Shown one piece after another: positions 18,092-28,163 of a DNA stretch of 64,000 nt (positions are counted from its first letter, which is position 1; the number at the start of each line of letters is the position of its first letter). The position numbers were made by a program, and so were the translations under genes. Below the pieces are notes generated by a model that worked only from the letters and a program-made list of their open reading frames with translations, searched no databases and was not told the DNA's origin. Source of the stretch: Stenotrophomonas lactitubi (GTDB lineage Bacteria > Pseudomonadota > Gammaproteobacteria > Xanthomonadales > Xanthomonadaceae); contig NZ_PHQX01000001.1 in assembly GCF_002803515.1 (NCBI RefSeq), positions 868,001 to 932,000 of the forward strand, written 5' to 3'.

Positions 18092-18214
18092 ATTCGAGAC
18101 CCGTCTGGTGGAGAGCCCCCCTTCTGTTAAGGGGGGCGCGCCAGCGGCGCGGGGGATAGGTGAAATGCGCGGGCAATTCACCGGAGGTGGATCAGTTCCG
18201 AGGAACGTCGTTCC

Positions 18215-20578
18215 TCAGAACTGGCCACCGAACGTGAACTGCAGGCGTTCGATCTCGTCGCCGTCCTTCTTCTTCAGCGGGAACGCGTAGCTGATCGAGA
18301 TCGGGCCGACCGGGGCGCGCCACAGCAGGGCCACACCGGTGGACACGCGCAGCTCGTTGGCCTTGAAGTTGTCGGTGCCGTTGTAGACGTTGCCGAAGTC
18401 GACGAAGGCCGATACGCGGGCCGACGGGCTGTCGAACAGACGCGGGAAGTAGGCTTCGACCGAACCGACGGTCTTCAGCGAGCCACCCAGCGGCTGGCCG
18501 TTCGGGTAACCGCTGGTGACTTCACGCGGGCCGAGGGTGTTGTCCTCGAAACCACGCACCGAGTTGGTACCACCGGCGTAGAAGTTCTCGTAGAACGGCA
18601 GGCCCGACGCGGTGACGGTACGGGTGGTGCCGTCGCCGTTGTCGATCACGCGGGTCTTGTCGTTGCCGTAGGAATCACCGTAGCCGATTTCGGCGCGGGT
18701 GTTGATCACCAGCGAGGGGATGATCGGCCAGTACTTGCTGATCTGGTAGTTCAGCTTGTAGTACTCGATGGTCGAACCCGGCAGCGTGGTTTCCAGGCCC
18801 ACGCGCTGGTAGGTACCGCGGGTCGGCATGAAGTAGTCGTTGCGGGAGTCGCGCGCCCAGCCCAGCTCCGTGCGCCATGCATGGAAGGTGCGGCTGCCGA
18901 CGGCATCGATGTAGTCGATGATCGACTTCGGAGTCGAGCCCGCATACGTGGTGATCTGGTTGCTGTCGATGCCGAACATCAGCGAGACGGTGTCGGTCTC
19001 GGTGATCGGCACGCCGAACACCACCTGCGCCGAACCGTTGGTGCTGTTGTACTGCGCGGTGTTGAAGTCGGAGTAGTCCAGCTCGCGCCAGGACAGGTTG
19101 TAGCCCAGCGAGACGCCGTCATCGGTGAAGTACGGATTGGTGTAGCTGAAGCCGTAGCGCTGCAGGTAGCTGCTGCGCGAGGCTTCGACCGACACGCGGT
19201 TGCCGCCGCCCAGGAAGTTGTTCTGCGACAGCTGCACCGAGGTGGTCATGCCGTAGGACTGCGAATAGCCCAGGCCGAACACGAAGCTGCCCGAGGTGGT
19301 TTCCTTGACGTTGTAGACGACGTCGACCTGGTCGTTGCTGCCGCTGACGGCCGGGGTTTCCACTTCGACGCCTTCGAAGTAGCCCAGGCGCTGCAGGCGG
19401 ATCTTGGAACGGTCGATCGCGGCCTGCGAGTACCAGCTGTTCTCGAACTGGCGCATTTCGCGGCGCATCACCTCGTCGGAGGTGCGGGTGTTGCCCTTGA
19501 AGATGATGCGGCGAACGGTCACGCGCGGGCCGGGCACGACCTGCATGTTCACCGCCACGGTCTGCTCGGCGCGGTTGGTGGTCGGAATCGGGTTCACCTT
19601 GGCGAAGGCGTAACCGATGTTGGACAGCGAGTTGGTGATCGAGTCGGAGCTGAATTCCAGCAGCGCACGCGAGAACGTGTCGCCGGACTTCTGCACGACC
19701 ATGCGCTCGACGTCTTCCTGCGGCAGGATCGTATCGCCGCTGACCTTGATCTCGGAGATCTTGTACTGGTCACCTTCGGTCACGCCGGCGGTGATGAACA
19801 TGTCGCGCTTGTCGGGGCTGATCGACACCTGCGTCGAGTCGATGCTGAAGTCGACATAGCCGCGGTCCAGGTACCAGGAATTCAGCTTCTCCAGGTCGCC
19901 GGAAAGCTTTTCCTTGGAGTACTGGTCGTCACGGCGGTACCACGACGCCCAGTTGTGTTCCTTGGACTCCCAGTACTCCAGGATGTCCTTGCTGTCGTAC
20001 TTCTCGGTGCCGACGATGTTGACGTGGCGGATCTTGGCCGCCTTGCCTTCCTTGATCGCGATGGCGATGTCGACGCGGTTGCGATCCAGCGGGCTCACCG
20101 TCGGGGTGATGTCGACGGTGTATTTGCCACGGTCGTTGTACTGGCGGCGAAGTTCCTGGGTCACGCGGTCCAGGCTCAGGCGATCGAAGGTGCCGCCTTC
20201 GGTCAGGCCGATGTCGGACAGGCCCTTGAGCAGCTGGTCGGACTTGATGTCCTTGTTGCCGGTGACGGTCAGCTTGTTGATCGCCGGACGCTCCTTGACG
20301 GTCACCACCAGGATGCTGCCCTGGCGATCCAGCTGCACGTCTTCGAAGAAGCCGGTCTTGTACAGGGCGCGGATGGTCTCGCCGACCTTGCTGTCGGTGA
20401 CGGTCTCGCCACGCTCGACCGGCAGGTAGGTGAACACCGTACCGGAGCTGATGCGCTGCAGGCCGTCGACGCGGATGTCGCTGACAGTGAAGGGCTCGGC
20501 TGCCTGGGCCAGGGCGGGAGCGCCGGTGACGGCGGCGAGGGCGAGGGCCAGCAGGCGGCGATTGGGGAGTCGCGTCAT
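18215..20578 (-). CDS. bamA: Outer-membrane protein assembly factor BamA
   Basis: The 787-residue core of the BAM complex inserts beta-barrel proteins into the outer membrane. It has a Sec signal peptide (MTRLPNRRLLALALAAVTG..., cleavage after AQA), five POTRA domains from FTVSDIRVDGLQRISSG to about residue 420, and a 16-strand barrel. VRGFEDNTLGPR is the conserved loop-6 motif, and the terminal strand ends in FTFGGQF with the C-terminal Phe. I chose the ATG at 20578 because it starts the signal peptide. An ATG at 20656 overlapping the rseP stop would add 26 residues. Confidence 0.97.
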   Translation of the reverse strand: MTRLPNRRLLALALAAVTGAPALAQAAEPFTVSDIRVDGLQRISSGTVFTYLPVERGETVTDSKVGETIRALYKTGFFEDVQLDRQGSILVVTVKERPAINKLTVTGNKDIKSDQLLKGLSDIGLTEGGTFDRLSLDRVTQELRRQYNDRGKYTVDITPTVSPLDRNRVDIAIAIKEGKAAKIRHVNIVGTEKYDSKDILEYWESKEHNWASWYRRDDQYSKEKLSGDLEKLNSWYLDRGYVDFSIDSTQVSISPDKRDMFITAGVTEGDQYKISEIKVSGDTILPQEDVERMVVQKSGDTFSRALLEFSSDSITNSLSNIGYAFAKVNPIPTTNRAEQTVAVNMQVVPGPRVTVRRIIFKGNTRTSDEVMRREMRQFENSWYSQAAIDRSKIRLQRLGYFEGVEVETPAVSGSNDQVDVVYNVKETTSGSFVFGLGYSQSYGMTTSVQLSQNNFLGGGNRVSVEASRSSYLQRYGFSYTNPYFTDDGVSLGYNLSWRELDYSDFNTAQYNSTNGSAQVVFGVPITETDTVSLMFGIDSNQITTYAGSTPKSIIDYIDAVGSRTFHAWRTELGWARDSRNDYFMPTRGTYQRVGLETTLPGSTIEYYKLNYQISKYWPIIPSLVINTRAEIGYGDSYGNDKTRVIDNGDGTTRTVTASGLPFYENFYAGGTNSVRGFEDNTLGPREVTSGYPNGQPLGGSLKTVGSVEAYFPRLFDSPSARVSAFVDFGNVYNGTDNFKANELRVSTGVALLWRAPVGPISISYAFPLKKKDGDEIERLQFTFGGQF

Positions 20579-20652
20579 GTCACGTCCGGTAGGAAGGTCG
20601 ATTTCATTGGTAAGGGATGCCGACGCTGTAGACGGCAAAAACATGGAAAAGT

Positions 20653-22011
20653 TCATCGCGGGACCAGGCCGAGGATGTCGTTGTAGAACGCCAATCCCAT
20701 CAGCCCGGCCAGCAACGCCAGGCCGATGTATTGGCCGGCGGCGACGGCACGCTCGCTCAGCGGGCTGCCCTTGACCAACTCGATAAGGTAATACAGCAGG
20801 TGGCCGCCGTCCAAGATGGGGATCGGCAGCAGGTTGATGATGCACAGGCTCAGCGACAGCAGGGCGAGGAACTGGATGAACCAATCCACGCCACGTTTGG
20901 CCGAAATATTGGCGACCCGGGCAATGGTGACCGGGCCGGAAACGTTCTGCAGCGAGGCTTTGCCGGTGACGATCCGGCCCATCATGGCCAATGAATCGGC
21001 GGCCATCCTGCCGGTTTCACGCACCGCCACCGTCACCGACTGCAGCGGGCCGAACTTGAGCAGGGTGTCGTAGGCGGGGCTGTAGCTCTGGGCAAAGCCG
21101 GCGCCGATCTGCCAGGTGGGTTGGCCCTTGCCGTCCTTGCCCTGGCGCGGGGTGATCTCCAGCGCCAGGCGCTCGCCGCCACGCAACACCTCGATCATCG
21201 CCGGGCCACCGCGGCGGCCGAGGCTGCCCACTTCGCTGATGGCCTGCTCGACGCTGTCGATGCGCTGGCCGTCGATCGCCACGATCAGGTCGCCGGTCTG
21301 CAGGTGACCTTCCGCCGCCGAACCCTTCACGATGTTGTCCACCAGCGGCGGCTGCAGCCACGCACGCCAGTACACGCCGGCCAGGATCGGAACCCGGCGT
21401 TCATCGAAACCGGCCGGCAGCTGCGACAGCGGCAGGGTGCGCGAGCGCAGCTGGTCTGCAGGGTCCAGAACTTCAAGGGTCACATCGCGACGGTCCATCG
21501 CCGCCGCGGTCAGGGCCATGCTGGCCTCACCCAGGGTGATCACATCACGGCCGTCCACGCTCAGCAGGCGGTCACCACTGCCGAGCCCGGCCGTGGCGGC
21601 CATGCCCGTAGCGCGGCCCACGGTTGCGGAATAGTCCTGCTTGCCGATCACGAACATCGCCCACAGCAGCAGGATGCACAGCAGCAGGTTGGCGATCGGG
21701 CCGGCGGCGACAATGGCGATGCGCTGCCATACGGTCTTGTGATTGAAGGCCTGGCCGCGCTCGTGCGGGTGGACCTCGACTTCGCGTTCGTCGAGGAATT
21801 TCACATAGCCGCCCAGCGGAATGGCGGCGATGGCGAACTCGGTGCCATGGCGGTCGCGACGCGACCACAGCGGACGGCCGAAGCCGACCGAGAAGCGCAG
21901 TACCTTGACCCCGCACAGGCGCCCGACCCAGTAATGCCCGAATTCGTGGAAGGTGACCAGCAGCCCAAGGCTCACGATCATCCACCAGACCGATCCGATG
22001 AAGTCAGTCAT
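20653..22011 (-). CDS. rseP: RIP metalloprotease RseP (site-2 protease)
   Basis: The 452-residue inner-membrane zinc protease cleaves anti-sigma factors such as RseA after DegS and so activates the envelope-stress response. The zinc motif HEFGH is at residues 22-26 in the first membrane helix and the third ligand is in the C-terminal NLLPIPILDGGHL. Two PDZ domains lie between (GLGSGDRLLSVDGRDV and EGHLQTGDLIVAIDGQRI). Four membrane helices are visible. It sits just upstream of bamA, as in enterobacteria. Confidence 0.96.
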   Translation of the reverse strand: MTDFIGSVWWMIVSLGLLVTFHEFGHYWVGRLCGVKVLRFSVGFGRPLWSRRDRHGTEFAIAAIPLGGYVKFLDEREVEVHPHERGQAFNHKTVWQRIAIVAAGPIANLLLCILLLWAMFVIGKQDYSATVGRATGMAATAGLGSGDRLLSVDGRDVITLGEASMALTAAAMDRRDVTLEVLDPADQLRSRTLPLSQLPAGFDERRVPILAGVYWRAWLQPPLVDNIVKGSAAEGHLQTGDLIVAIDGQRIDSVEQAISEVGSLGRRGGPAMIEVLRGGERLALEITPRQGKDGKGQPTWQIGAGFAQSYSPAYDTLLKFGPLQSVTVAVRETGRMAADSLAMMGRIVTGKASLQNVSGPVTIARVANISAKRGVDWFIQFLALLSLSLCIINLLPIPILDGGHLLYYLIELVKGSPLSERAVAAGQYIGLALLAGLMGLAFYNDILGLVPR

Positions 22012-22066
22012 GCAGGTTCACATTGGCGGACACGGGCGGCGGCGTCATACGGGATGGGTGCGCTGT

Positions 22067-23257
22067 TCAGGTGGCGGCGATGGCGTTCAGGGTCAGCTGG
22101 CGGGCCCGCTGGTCGGCGGACAACAGAACCTCAAGTGTATCGGCTGGTTCGGTCGGCAGTGTTGAAAGAGCGTTAGCAACCAGCGTCGGAATGGTCAGGA
22201 AGCCTATGCGGCCCTGAAGAAACGCTGAAACAGCCTCTTCGTTGGCGGCGTTCAGCACCGCCGGGGCGGTACCACCGGCGCGCATCGCCTGCCATGCAAG
22301 GGCCAGACAGGGGAAGGCGTCGGTGTCGGGGGCCTCGAAATCCAGCCGGCCCTGGGTCAGCAGGTCCAGCCCGGACACGCCCGATTCGATCCGTTGCGGC
22401 CAGCCCAGGCCCACCGCCAGGGTGGTGCGCATGTCTGGCAGGCCCATCTGCGCCAAGGTGGAGCCGTCAACGAACTCCACCAGCGAATGCACCAGGCTCT
22501 GCGGGTGCACCAGCACCTCGATGCGCTCGCCGGGGATGCCGAACAGATGGTGGGCCTCGATCACTTCCAGGCCTTTGTTCATCAACGTCGCCGAATCGAC
22601 CGAGATCTTCGGCCCCATCGACCACTTCGGGTGCGCCACGGCCTGGGCCGGGGTGACCTGCGCCAGTTCGGCGCGGCTGCGCCCGCGGAACGGTCCGCCC
22701 GAGGCGGTCAGCAGGATGCGGCGCACGCCGGCACCGTCGAGGCTGGCATCACGTGAACGCAGGCACTGGAAGATCGCGCTGTGCTCGCTGTCGATCGGAA
22801 TGATCTCGGCGCCGGCACGTTCGGCGGTACGGGTCAGCAGTTCGCCGGCCAGTACCAGGGATTCCTTGTTCGCCAGCAGGATGCGCTTGCCGGCCGCAGC
22901 GGCGGCCAGGGTCGAGGACAGGCCGGCGGCGCCGACGATCGCGGCAACCACGGTATCGCAGGCGTCACTGGCGGCCAGCTGGTCCAGCGCGGCATGGCCG
23001 GCGTGGGCCTGGGTGGCCAGGCCGGCATCGCGCAGGCCGTCACGCAGTTCGGCATACAGGGTTTCGTCGGCGATCACCGCATGCGCGGGCCGGTGCTGCC
23101 GGCACAGGGCCAGCAGCGCCTGTACCTGGCGGCCGGCGGCGAGCACGGTGGCCTGGTAACGCAGCGGGTGGCGGGCGATCACGTCAAGCGTGGAGGCACC
23201 AATCGAGCCGGTGGCGCCGAACACGGCGACCCGGCGCAGGTCTGCAGCAGCATCCAT
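22067..23257 (-). CDS. dxr: 1-deoxy-D-xylulose 5-phosphate reductoisomerase
   Basis: The 396-residue NADPH-dependent enzyme makes 2-C-methyl-D-erythritol 4-phosphate in the non-mevalonate isoprenoid pathway. It shows the NADPH fold [18 protein letters not shown], the metal and substrate region [15 protein letters not shown], the flexible loop [21 protein letters not shown] (split across the motif), and the C-terminal LNAANEEAV helix. It supplies isoprenoid precursor for UppS two genes upstream. The next gene upstream (cdsA) is 2 bp away. Confidence 0.97.
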   Translation of the reverse strand: MDAAADLRRVAVFGATGSIGASTLDVIARHPLRYQATVLAAGRQVQALLALCRQHRPAHAVIADETLYAELRDGLRDAGLATQAHAGHAALDQLAASDACDTVVAAIVGAAGLSSTLAAAAAGKRILLANKESLVLAGELLTRTAERAGAEIIPIDSEHSAIFQCLRSRDASLDGAGVRRILLTASGGPFRGRSRAELAQVTPAQAVAHPKWSMGPKISVDSATLMNKGLEVIEAHHLFGIPGERIEVLVHPQSLVHSLVEFVDGSTLAQMGLPDMRTTLAVGLGWPQRIESGVSGLDLLTQGRLDFEAPDTDAFPCLALAWQAMRAGGTAPAVLNAANEEAVSAFLQGRIGFLTIPTLVANALSTLPTEPADTLEVLLSADQRARQLTLNAIAAT

Positions 23258-23259
23258 GG

Positions 23260-24096
23260 TCAGAACCCGAAGATTTCCTTGCCCAGTGCGAACACCGGGA
23301 TGGCCGCCAGCACGCCGTCGACGCGGTCGAGCACGCCGCCGTGGCCGGGGATCAGGTGGCCTGAATCCTTGGCGCCGGCATGGCGCTTGATCAGGCTTTC
23401 AAACAGGTCGCCCAGTACCGAGGCGAATACGGCCACCACCGAGGTGACCAGCAGGCCCGGCAGGTGCGCGGCATCGATGCCGGCCAGCCAGCCCAGGCCG
23501 ACGGCCACCGCAACACCGGCGATCAGCCCACCGACGAGGCCTTCCCAGGTCTTGTTCGGGCTGATCCGCGGTGCCAGCTTGCGCTTGCCGAAGTGACGGC
23601 CGGCGAAGTAGGCGCCCGAATCAGCGGCCCAGACCAGCGCCAGCGCGGCCAGCAGCCACAGGTGGCCCTGATGGCCCGGCGGGTCGCCGCCGGCATGGAT
23701 CAGTACCAGCGCCGCCCACGCCGGCACGATCGCCAGGGTGCCGGCCAGCAGCTTGAGGATGCGCGCCGGACTGCCGGGTTGCGCGCCGAAGTTGAAGAAG
23801 CGCAGCCACACCAGCGCGCCCAGCCACCAGGCCACGCCCACCAGCGTCGCGATCTGGAACAGCACCAGGGTGCCGGCATCGGCCCACACCAGCAGCACCA
23901 TCAACACAAGGTTGAGGACCAGCAGCACGGTGCGGGCGAGGGTGTCTTCGACATCGGCCAGTTTCAGCCATTCCCACAGGCCGATCAGCAGCACGGCAGC
24001 AGCGGCGGCGGCCAGCCATTGCGTGGGCAGCAACAGGATCGCAGCAATGGCGACCGGCGCCATGATCAGCGCGGCGAGGACTCGGGTCTTGGTCAT
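23260..24096 (-). CDS. cdsA: Phosphatidate cytidylyltransferase
   Basis: The 278-residue polytopic membrane enzyme makes CDP-diacylglycerol from phosphatidate and CTP. About eight hydrophobic helices are visible. The signature near the C-terminus is present: [21 protein letters not shown], then [14 protein letters not shown], matching the Asp- and Lys-bearing CDS motif. The start overlaps the uppS stop by 4 bp. Confidence 0.96.
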   Translation of the reverse strand: MTKTRVLAALIMAPVAIAAILLLPTQWLAAAAAAVLLIGLWEWLKLADVEDTLARTVLLVLNLVLMVLLVWADAGTLVLFQIATLVGVAWWLGALVWLRFFNFGAQPGSPARILKLLAGTLAIVPAWAALVLIHAGGDPPGHQGHLWLLAALALVWAADSGAYFAGRHFGKRKLAPRISPNKTWEGLVGGLIAGVAVAVGLGWLAGIDAAHLPGLLVTSVVAVFASVLGDLFESLIKRHAGAKDSGHLIPGHGGVLDRVDGVLAAIPVFALGKEIFGF

Positions 24097-24860
24097 GGGC
24101 TGGACGTCTCGGTGGCCAGGGCGGCGATCTGGGCGCTGGTCAGGCCGAAGCGGCGCTCACGACTGGCGTAGGCATCCAGCGCCAGCTGCAGCTGCGCGGC
24201 GTCGAAATCCGGCCACAGCGCTTCGGTGAACCACAGCTCGGTATACGCCAGCTGCCACAGCAGGAAATTGCTGATGCGGGTATCGCCGCCGGTGCGGATG
24301 AACAGGTCCGGTGGCGGCAGGTCGGCCAGAGCCACCTGTCGCCCCAGCAGGGATTCGTCGATCTGCTCGGGAAGCAGGCGGCCGGCGGCCACTTCAACGG
24401 CCAGCGCGCGTGCGGCACGGGCGATGTCCTGGCGGCCACCATAGCTGGCGGCGATCGACAGGGTCAGGGCACTGTTGTCGGCGGTGCGCTGTTCGGCCAG
24501 CTGCATGCGGCTGACCAGCCCGGCGCCGAAGCGCTCACGTTCGCCGATGAAGCGCACACGCACGCCGCGCCGATGCAACTCGTCCACTTCGCGATCGAGC
24601 GCGCCGAGGAACAGCTTCATCAACGCATCGACTTCTTCCTGCGGCCGGCCCCAGTTCTCGCTGGAAAACGCGAACAGGGTCAGCGCCGGAATGCCCAGTT
24701 CCAGGCAGCGCTCGATGGTACGGTTGACCGCACGCGCACCGGCCCGATGGCCGATGACGCGGGGGCGACGGCGCTGCTGTGCCCAACGCCCGTTGCCATC
24801 CATGATGATGGCAACGTGGCGCGGCAGGGCGGCCGGCAGAGGAGGCGGGACTGAAGGCAT
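24093..24860 (-). CDS. uppS: Undecaprenyl diphosphate synthase
   Basis: The 255-residue cis-prenyltransferase adds isopentenyl units to farnesyl diphosphate to make the C55 carrier lipid for peptidoglycan and O-antigen. The catalytic Asp is in HVAIIMDGNGRWAQQR. It also has AGARAVNRTIERCLELGI, FAFSSENWGRPQEEVDALM, and the C-terminal RTGGDTRISNFLLWQLAY and ELWFTEALWPDFD signatures. It lies 5 bp after frr. Confidence 0.97.
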   Translation of the reverse strand: MPSVPPPLPAALPRHVAIIMDGNGRWAQQRRRPRVIGHRAGARAVNRTIERCLELGIPALTLFAFSSENWGRPQEEVDALMKLFLGALDREVDELHRRGVRVRFIGERERFGAGLVSRMQLAEQRTADNSALTLSIAASYGGRQDIARAARALAVEVAAGRLLPEQIDESLLGRQVALADLPPPDLFIRTGGDTRISNFLLWQLAYTELWFTEALWPDFDAAQLQLALDAYASRERRFGLTSAQIAALATETSSP

Positions 24861-24865
24861 CGACT

Positions 24866-25420
24866 TCAGACCGACATCAGTTCCTTTTCCTTGTCGGCGA
24901 CGACCTTGTCGATGTCCTTGATGTTGGCGTCGGTCAACTTCTGGATATCGTCTTCGCCGCGCTTCTTCTCGTCTTCGCTGATGACCTTGTCCTTCAGCAG
25001 CTTGGCGACTTCCTTGTTCGCATCCTGGCGGATGTTGCGCACGGCGATCTTGGCGCCTTCGCCTTCCTTCTGTACCTGCTTGGTCAGTTCCTTGCGGCGC
25101 TCTTCGGTCGGCGGCGGCAGGTTGACGCGGATCGAGGTGCCGATGGTGTTCGGGGTCAGCTCGATGTTGTACAGGCCCTTCTCGATCTCCTTGATCATGC
25201 TCTTGTCGAAGGGCGTGACCAGCAGGGAGTGGGCGTCGGGGTTGGAAATGGACGCGACCTGGTTCAGCGGCGTGCTGGCGTTGCCGTAAGCATTGACCGT
25301 GACGCGGTCCAGCAGGGCCGGCGTTGCGCGACCGGTGCGGATCGAGGTGAGGGTGTGCTTAAGAGCGTCGATGCTCTTGGCCATGCGCGTCTGCGCGTTG
25401 TTCTTGATGTCGTTGAGCAT
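24866..25420 (-). CDS. frr: Ribosome recycling factor
   Basis: The 184-residue product splits post-termination ribosomes together with EF-G. The sequence is colinear with the family: MLNDIKNNAQTRMAKSIDAL, then IRTGRATPALLDRV, the domain II linker PPPTEERRKELTKQVQ, and RNIRQDANKEVAKL. The last residues KELMSV are typical. A perfect TATAAT box lies 34 bp upstream of the start. Confidence 0.98.
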   Translation of the reverse strand: MLNDIKNNAQTRMAKSIDALKHTLTSIRTGRATPALLDRVTVNAYGNASTPLNQVASISNPDAHSLLVTPFDKSMIKEIEKGLYNIELTPNTIGTSIRVNLPPPTEERRKELTKQVQKEGEGAKIAVRNIRQDANKEVAKLLKDKVISEDEKKRGEDDIQKLTDANIKDIDKVVADKEKELMSV

Positions 25421-25453
25421 CGCCAGGGTCCTGGATGTAACTGGAATCGGGCG

Positions 25454-25459
25454 ATTATA
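25454..25459 (-). promoter_or_regulatory. Candidate -10 element for frr
   Basis: On the minus strand TATAAT lies 34 bp before the frr ATG, in the 97-bp pyrH-frr gap. No good -35 element is visible at the right distance, so the promoter may be weak or activator-dependent. Confidence 0.4.
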
Positions 25460-25517
25460 GGCGAATACGGGACGCCGCCGGGCCTGAATCGGCCCGGAGG
25501 TCGCCTTGCGCTCAGCC

Positions 25518-26246
25518 TCAGGCCGGGTCGCGGCCCTGGACGAGGGTGCCGATGTTCTCGCCGTGCAGGATCTTCAGCAGCTCGCCCGGCTGTCCCATGT
25601 CGAACACGCGCATCGGCAGGTCGCTGTCACGGGCCAGGGCGAAGGCGGCGGTATCCATCACTTCCAGGCCACGACGGATCACTTCGTCGTAGCTCAGGCT
25701 GTCGAAACGGACGGCGTCGCTGTACTTGTTCGGATCCTTGTCGTACACGCCATCGACCTTGGTGGCCTTCAGCAGCAGGTCGGCGCCGATCTCGATGGCG
25801 CGCAGGGCTGCGCCCGAGTCGGTGGTGAAGAACGGGCTGCCGACGCCTGCGGCGAAGATCACCAGGCGGCCCTTTTCCAGATGGCGGATGGCGCGGCGGC
25901 GGATGTAGTCCTCGCACACGTCGTTGATCTTGATCGCGCTCATCACGCGGGCCTTGGCGCCCACTTTTTCCAGCGCATCCTGCATGGCCAGCGCGTTGAT
26001 GACCGTGGCCAGCATGCCCATCTGGTCGCCGGTGACGCGGTCCATGCCGCCAGCGGCCAGGCCTGCACCGCGGAAGATGTTGCCACCACCGATGACCAAG
26101 GCGACTTCGGCGCCGGCCTGCTGGGCTTCGACGACTTCACGGGCCAGGCGATTGATGATCTTGGGGTCGATGCCGTAGTCCTCATCTCCCATCAGCGCCT
26201 CCCCGGAAAGTTTCAACAGGATGCGGCGATAGGCGAGCTTGGACAT
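25518..26246 (-). CDS. pyrH: UMP kinase
   Basis: The 242-residue hexameric kinase phosphorylates UMP to UDP in pyrimidine synthesis. Family motifs: [15 protein letters not shown] at the N-terminus, [22 protein letters not shown] (GTP-effector and substrate region), [33 protein letters not shown]. The ATG at 26246 is chosen because it begins the conserved domain; the open frame to 26351 has no family similarity. Confidence 0.97.
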   Translation of the reverse strand: MSKLAYRRILLKLSGEALMGDEDYGIDPKIINRLAREVVEAQQAGAEVALVIGGGNIFRGAGLAAGGMDRVTGDQMGMLATVINALAMQDALEKVGAKARVMSAIKINDVCEDYIRRRAIRHLEKGRLVIFAAGVGSPFFTTDSGAALRAIEIGADLLLKATKVDGVYDKDPNKYSDAVRFDSLSYDEVIRRGLEVMDTAAFALARDSDLPMRVFDMGQPGELLKILHGENIGTLVQGRDPA

Positions 26247-26365
26247 AGGGACCTCGGGTGCGTGGAAATCGCGGGCGATTCTACGCGCAAGCGGCGCGCG
26301 GCCAAAGCGTTTTGTGCACTGCGGCGCAAAATACCGGTGTGCCCCGTACATCCGGGGCGCACCAT

Positions 26366-27904
26366 TCAGCCCAGCTCGGCGCCCGCAGTGGCAGACAGTT
26401 CATCATGCCCGAGTTCGCCGGGAGAGCGTGCAATGACCCGGTTGCGGCCCAGATTCTTGGAGCGGTAAAGCACGTCATCTGCAGCGCGCAGGAGGTCCTG
26501 CACGCCGGCAAAACGCTCGTAGCCGCCCTGGGTGGCTACACCGGCCGAGAAGGTGATGAACAGCGGACCGCCTTCCAGTTCCGCCATCGGGGTGGCGACG
26601 ATGTTGGCCAGTACCCGGCGGATAACGTCCAAAGCCACCGATTCGCTGGTGTTGGGCAGCAGGGCGACGAACTCCTCGCCGCCGAAGCGGGCCACGGTGT
26701 CGCTGTTGCGCAGCTGCCCCTGCAGCTTGCCGGCAAAGACGCGCAGCACCTCGTCACCGGTCAGGTGGCCGTGGGCGTCGTTGATTTTCTTGAAATCATC
26801 CAGGTCGATGAAGGCCACCGACAACGGCCAGCCATGGCGGCCGGCACGCAGGAATTCCTGTTCAAGCACGGCTTCGAGCTGGCGGCGGTTGAGCACGCCG
26901 GTCAAGGCGTCGCGATGGGCCTGGTCGGCCAGGCGCTTGGCACGGGCCTCGAATTCATCGGCGCGCCGGCGGGCCTGGTCGGCATCCTGCAGCTCGCGCA
27001 GGTTGCGCAGGGTTGCGAGCTCCTGGGCGTGGTCGATCAGCTCGCGCACGCGGGCCGGCGAATTCAGGCCGTTCTCGAACAGGCTGGCGATGTCCGGCAG
27101 CGCTTCGCTGATCCGGGCCAGGACCTGGTCGAAGCGGGCACTGTCCAGCTCCAGCCGGTCGTGGACCTGCTGCAGGGCGCGCTCGCGGGCGGCATCGGCG
27201 TCTTCATCCAGCCAGATGTCGGCAACGGCGCCAGACAGCTGTACGCAGGCCTGGAATGGATTCTCGGCGGCACCTTCGTCTTCGCTGTGGCGGATGCTGT
27301 CGACCAGGTAACGCGGCAGGCCCCACTCCTCGGCTACCCATGCACCGACGTCGGCGTGGCTGCAGCCGAGTTCCTGGCGCTCGCGCGCGATCAGGTCGGG
27401 GTTGTCGCGCGCTTCGCGCAGCAGCGGCAGGTAGCGTTCGGATTCGGCCTGGGCCAGGCACAGTACGCCCATGTCCTGCAGCAGCCCGGCCAGCATCAGC
27501 TCCTCCAGCCGGCGCAGGCCGCGGGCCTGGCCGAGCTGGCTGGCCGCCAGCGCGCTGAGGATGCTGCGCTTCCAGGCGCGTTGGCGCAGGTCGTGGTCGG
27601 CGCCGCCTTTGCCGGTCAGGCCCTGGGTGACGGTGAAGCCCAGGGCGAGGCTGATCGTAGCGTTCAGCCCGAGCATGGTCAGCGCCTGGCCGAGGTTCTC
27701 GATCCGGCGCCGGCTGGCGTACAGCGGCGAATTGGCGATACGCAGCATGCGGGCACTCAACGCCATGTCGATGGCGATGATGTCCGCAGCGGTTGCGATG
27801 TCCGCTTCCGGGTCCTGGGCCAGTTCGATGATGCGCAGGGCAATACCGGGCGGCGAGGGGAGGTTGCGGCAAAGCGCCAGTGCAGCTGTCAGCTCGGGAG
27901 GCAT
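26366..27904 (-). CDS. HDOD-GGDEF diguanylate cyclase
   Basis: The 512-residue cytoplasmic signalling protein. Residues 10-210 form an HDOD domain ([20 protein letters not shown], later [17 protein letters not shown] and [18 protein letters not shown]). A helical linker follows (about 280-330), then a GGDEF domain from [17 protein letters not shown]. The active site FGGEEF is at 407-412 and an RNSD I-site (399-402) is in the correct place, so it should make cyclic di-GMP and be inhibited by it. It has no membrane segment. It lies between tsf and pyrH, which are adjacent in many proteobacteria. The tsf terminator precedes it, so it probably has its own promoter. Confidence 0.9.
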   Translation of the reverse strand: MPPELTAALALCRNLPSPPGIALRIIELAQDPEADIATAADIIAIDMALSARMLRIANSPLYASRRRIENLGQALTMLGLNATISLALGFTVTQGLTGKGGADHDLRQRAWKRSILSALAASQLGQARGLRRLEELMLAGLLQDMGVLCLAQAESERYLPLLREARDNPDLIARERQELGCSHADVGAWVAEEWGLPRYLVDSIRHSEDEGAAENPFQACVQLSGAVADIWLDEDADAARERALQQVHDRLELDSARFDQVLARISEALPDIASLFENGLNSPARVRELIDHAQELATLRNLRELQDADQARRRADEFEARAKRLADQAHRDALTGVLNRRQLEAVLEQEFLRAGRHGWPLSVAFIDLDDFKKINDAHGHLTGDEVLRVFAGKLQGQLRNSDTVARFGGEEFVALLPNTSESVALDVIRRVLANIVATPMAELEGGPLFITFSAGVATQGGYERFAGVQDLLRAADDVLYRSKNLGRNRVIARSPGELGHDELSATAGAELG

Positions 27905-28102
27905 GTCGGGTCGTTCAATTCCATTAGGACAAGAATACCTAGGAATGCATCACAGTCCGCGACTTTCGTTCCTGTTATGTGACTGCAGGTTCCCTTTGCC
28001 GAGTATCGGCTTGATTCGCACGCAACGCAAAGACCCGGGGTTCGGGTGTGCGCACCAACGGTGCACACCCGCAGAAAGGGCGCCCACCGCGGGGGCAGGC
28101 AC

Positions 28103-28131
28103 AAAAAAAGAGCCGCGGTCTCCCGCGGCTC
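28103..28131 (-). terminator. Intrinsic terminator after tsf
   Basis: Minus strand: stem GAGCCGCGG/CCGCGGCTC with a 4-base loop, followed by seven T residues. It lies 33 bases past the tsf stop. Confidence 0.9.
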
Positions 28132-28163
28132 CTTCTGGTTTCATTACAGCCGGGAGGCTGGAA

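Larger units (their letters stand above)
17793..18214. other. bamA-lpxD spacer, rich in hairpins, no gene
   Basis: No convincing ORF is present and there is no Skp-like sequence. The spacer holds an intrinsic terminator for bamA (18068-18091), a 9-bp GC hairpin (GCCCCCCTT/AAGGGGGGC at 18115-18137), a short CCGAG/CTCGG palindrome near 18022-18036, and an imperfect long inverted repeat (17866-17890 with 17943-17967). Transcription of lpxD probably restarts here or depends on read-through. Confidence 0.7.

Noticed and set aside
18881..20686. 601-residue open frame on the plus strand
   Set aside because: It is antisense to bamA and has no recognisable domain.
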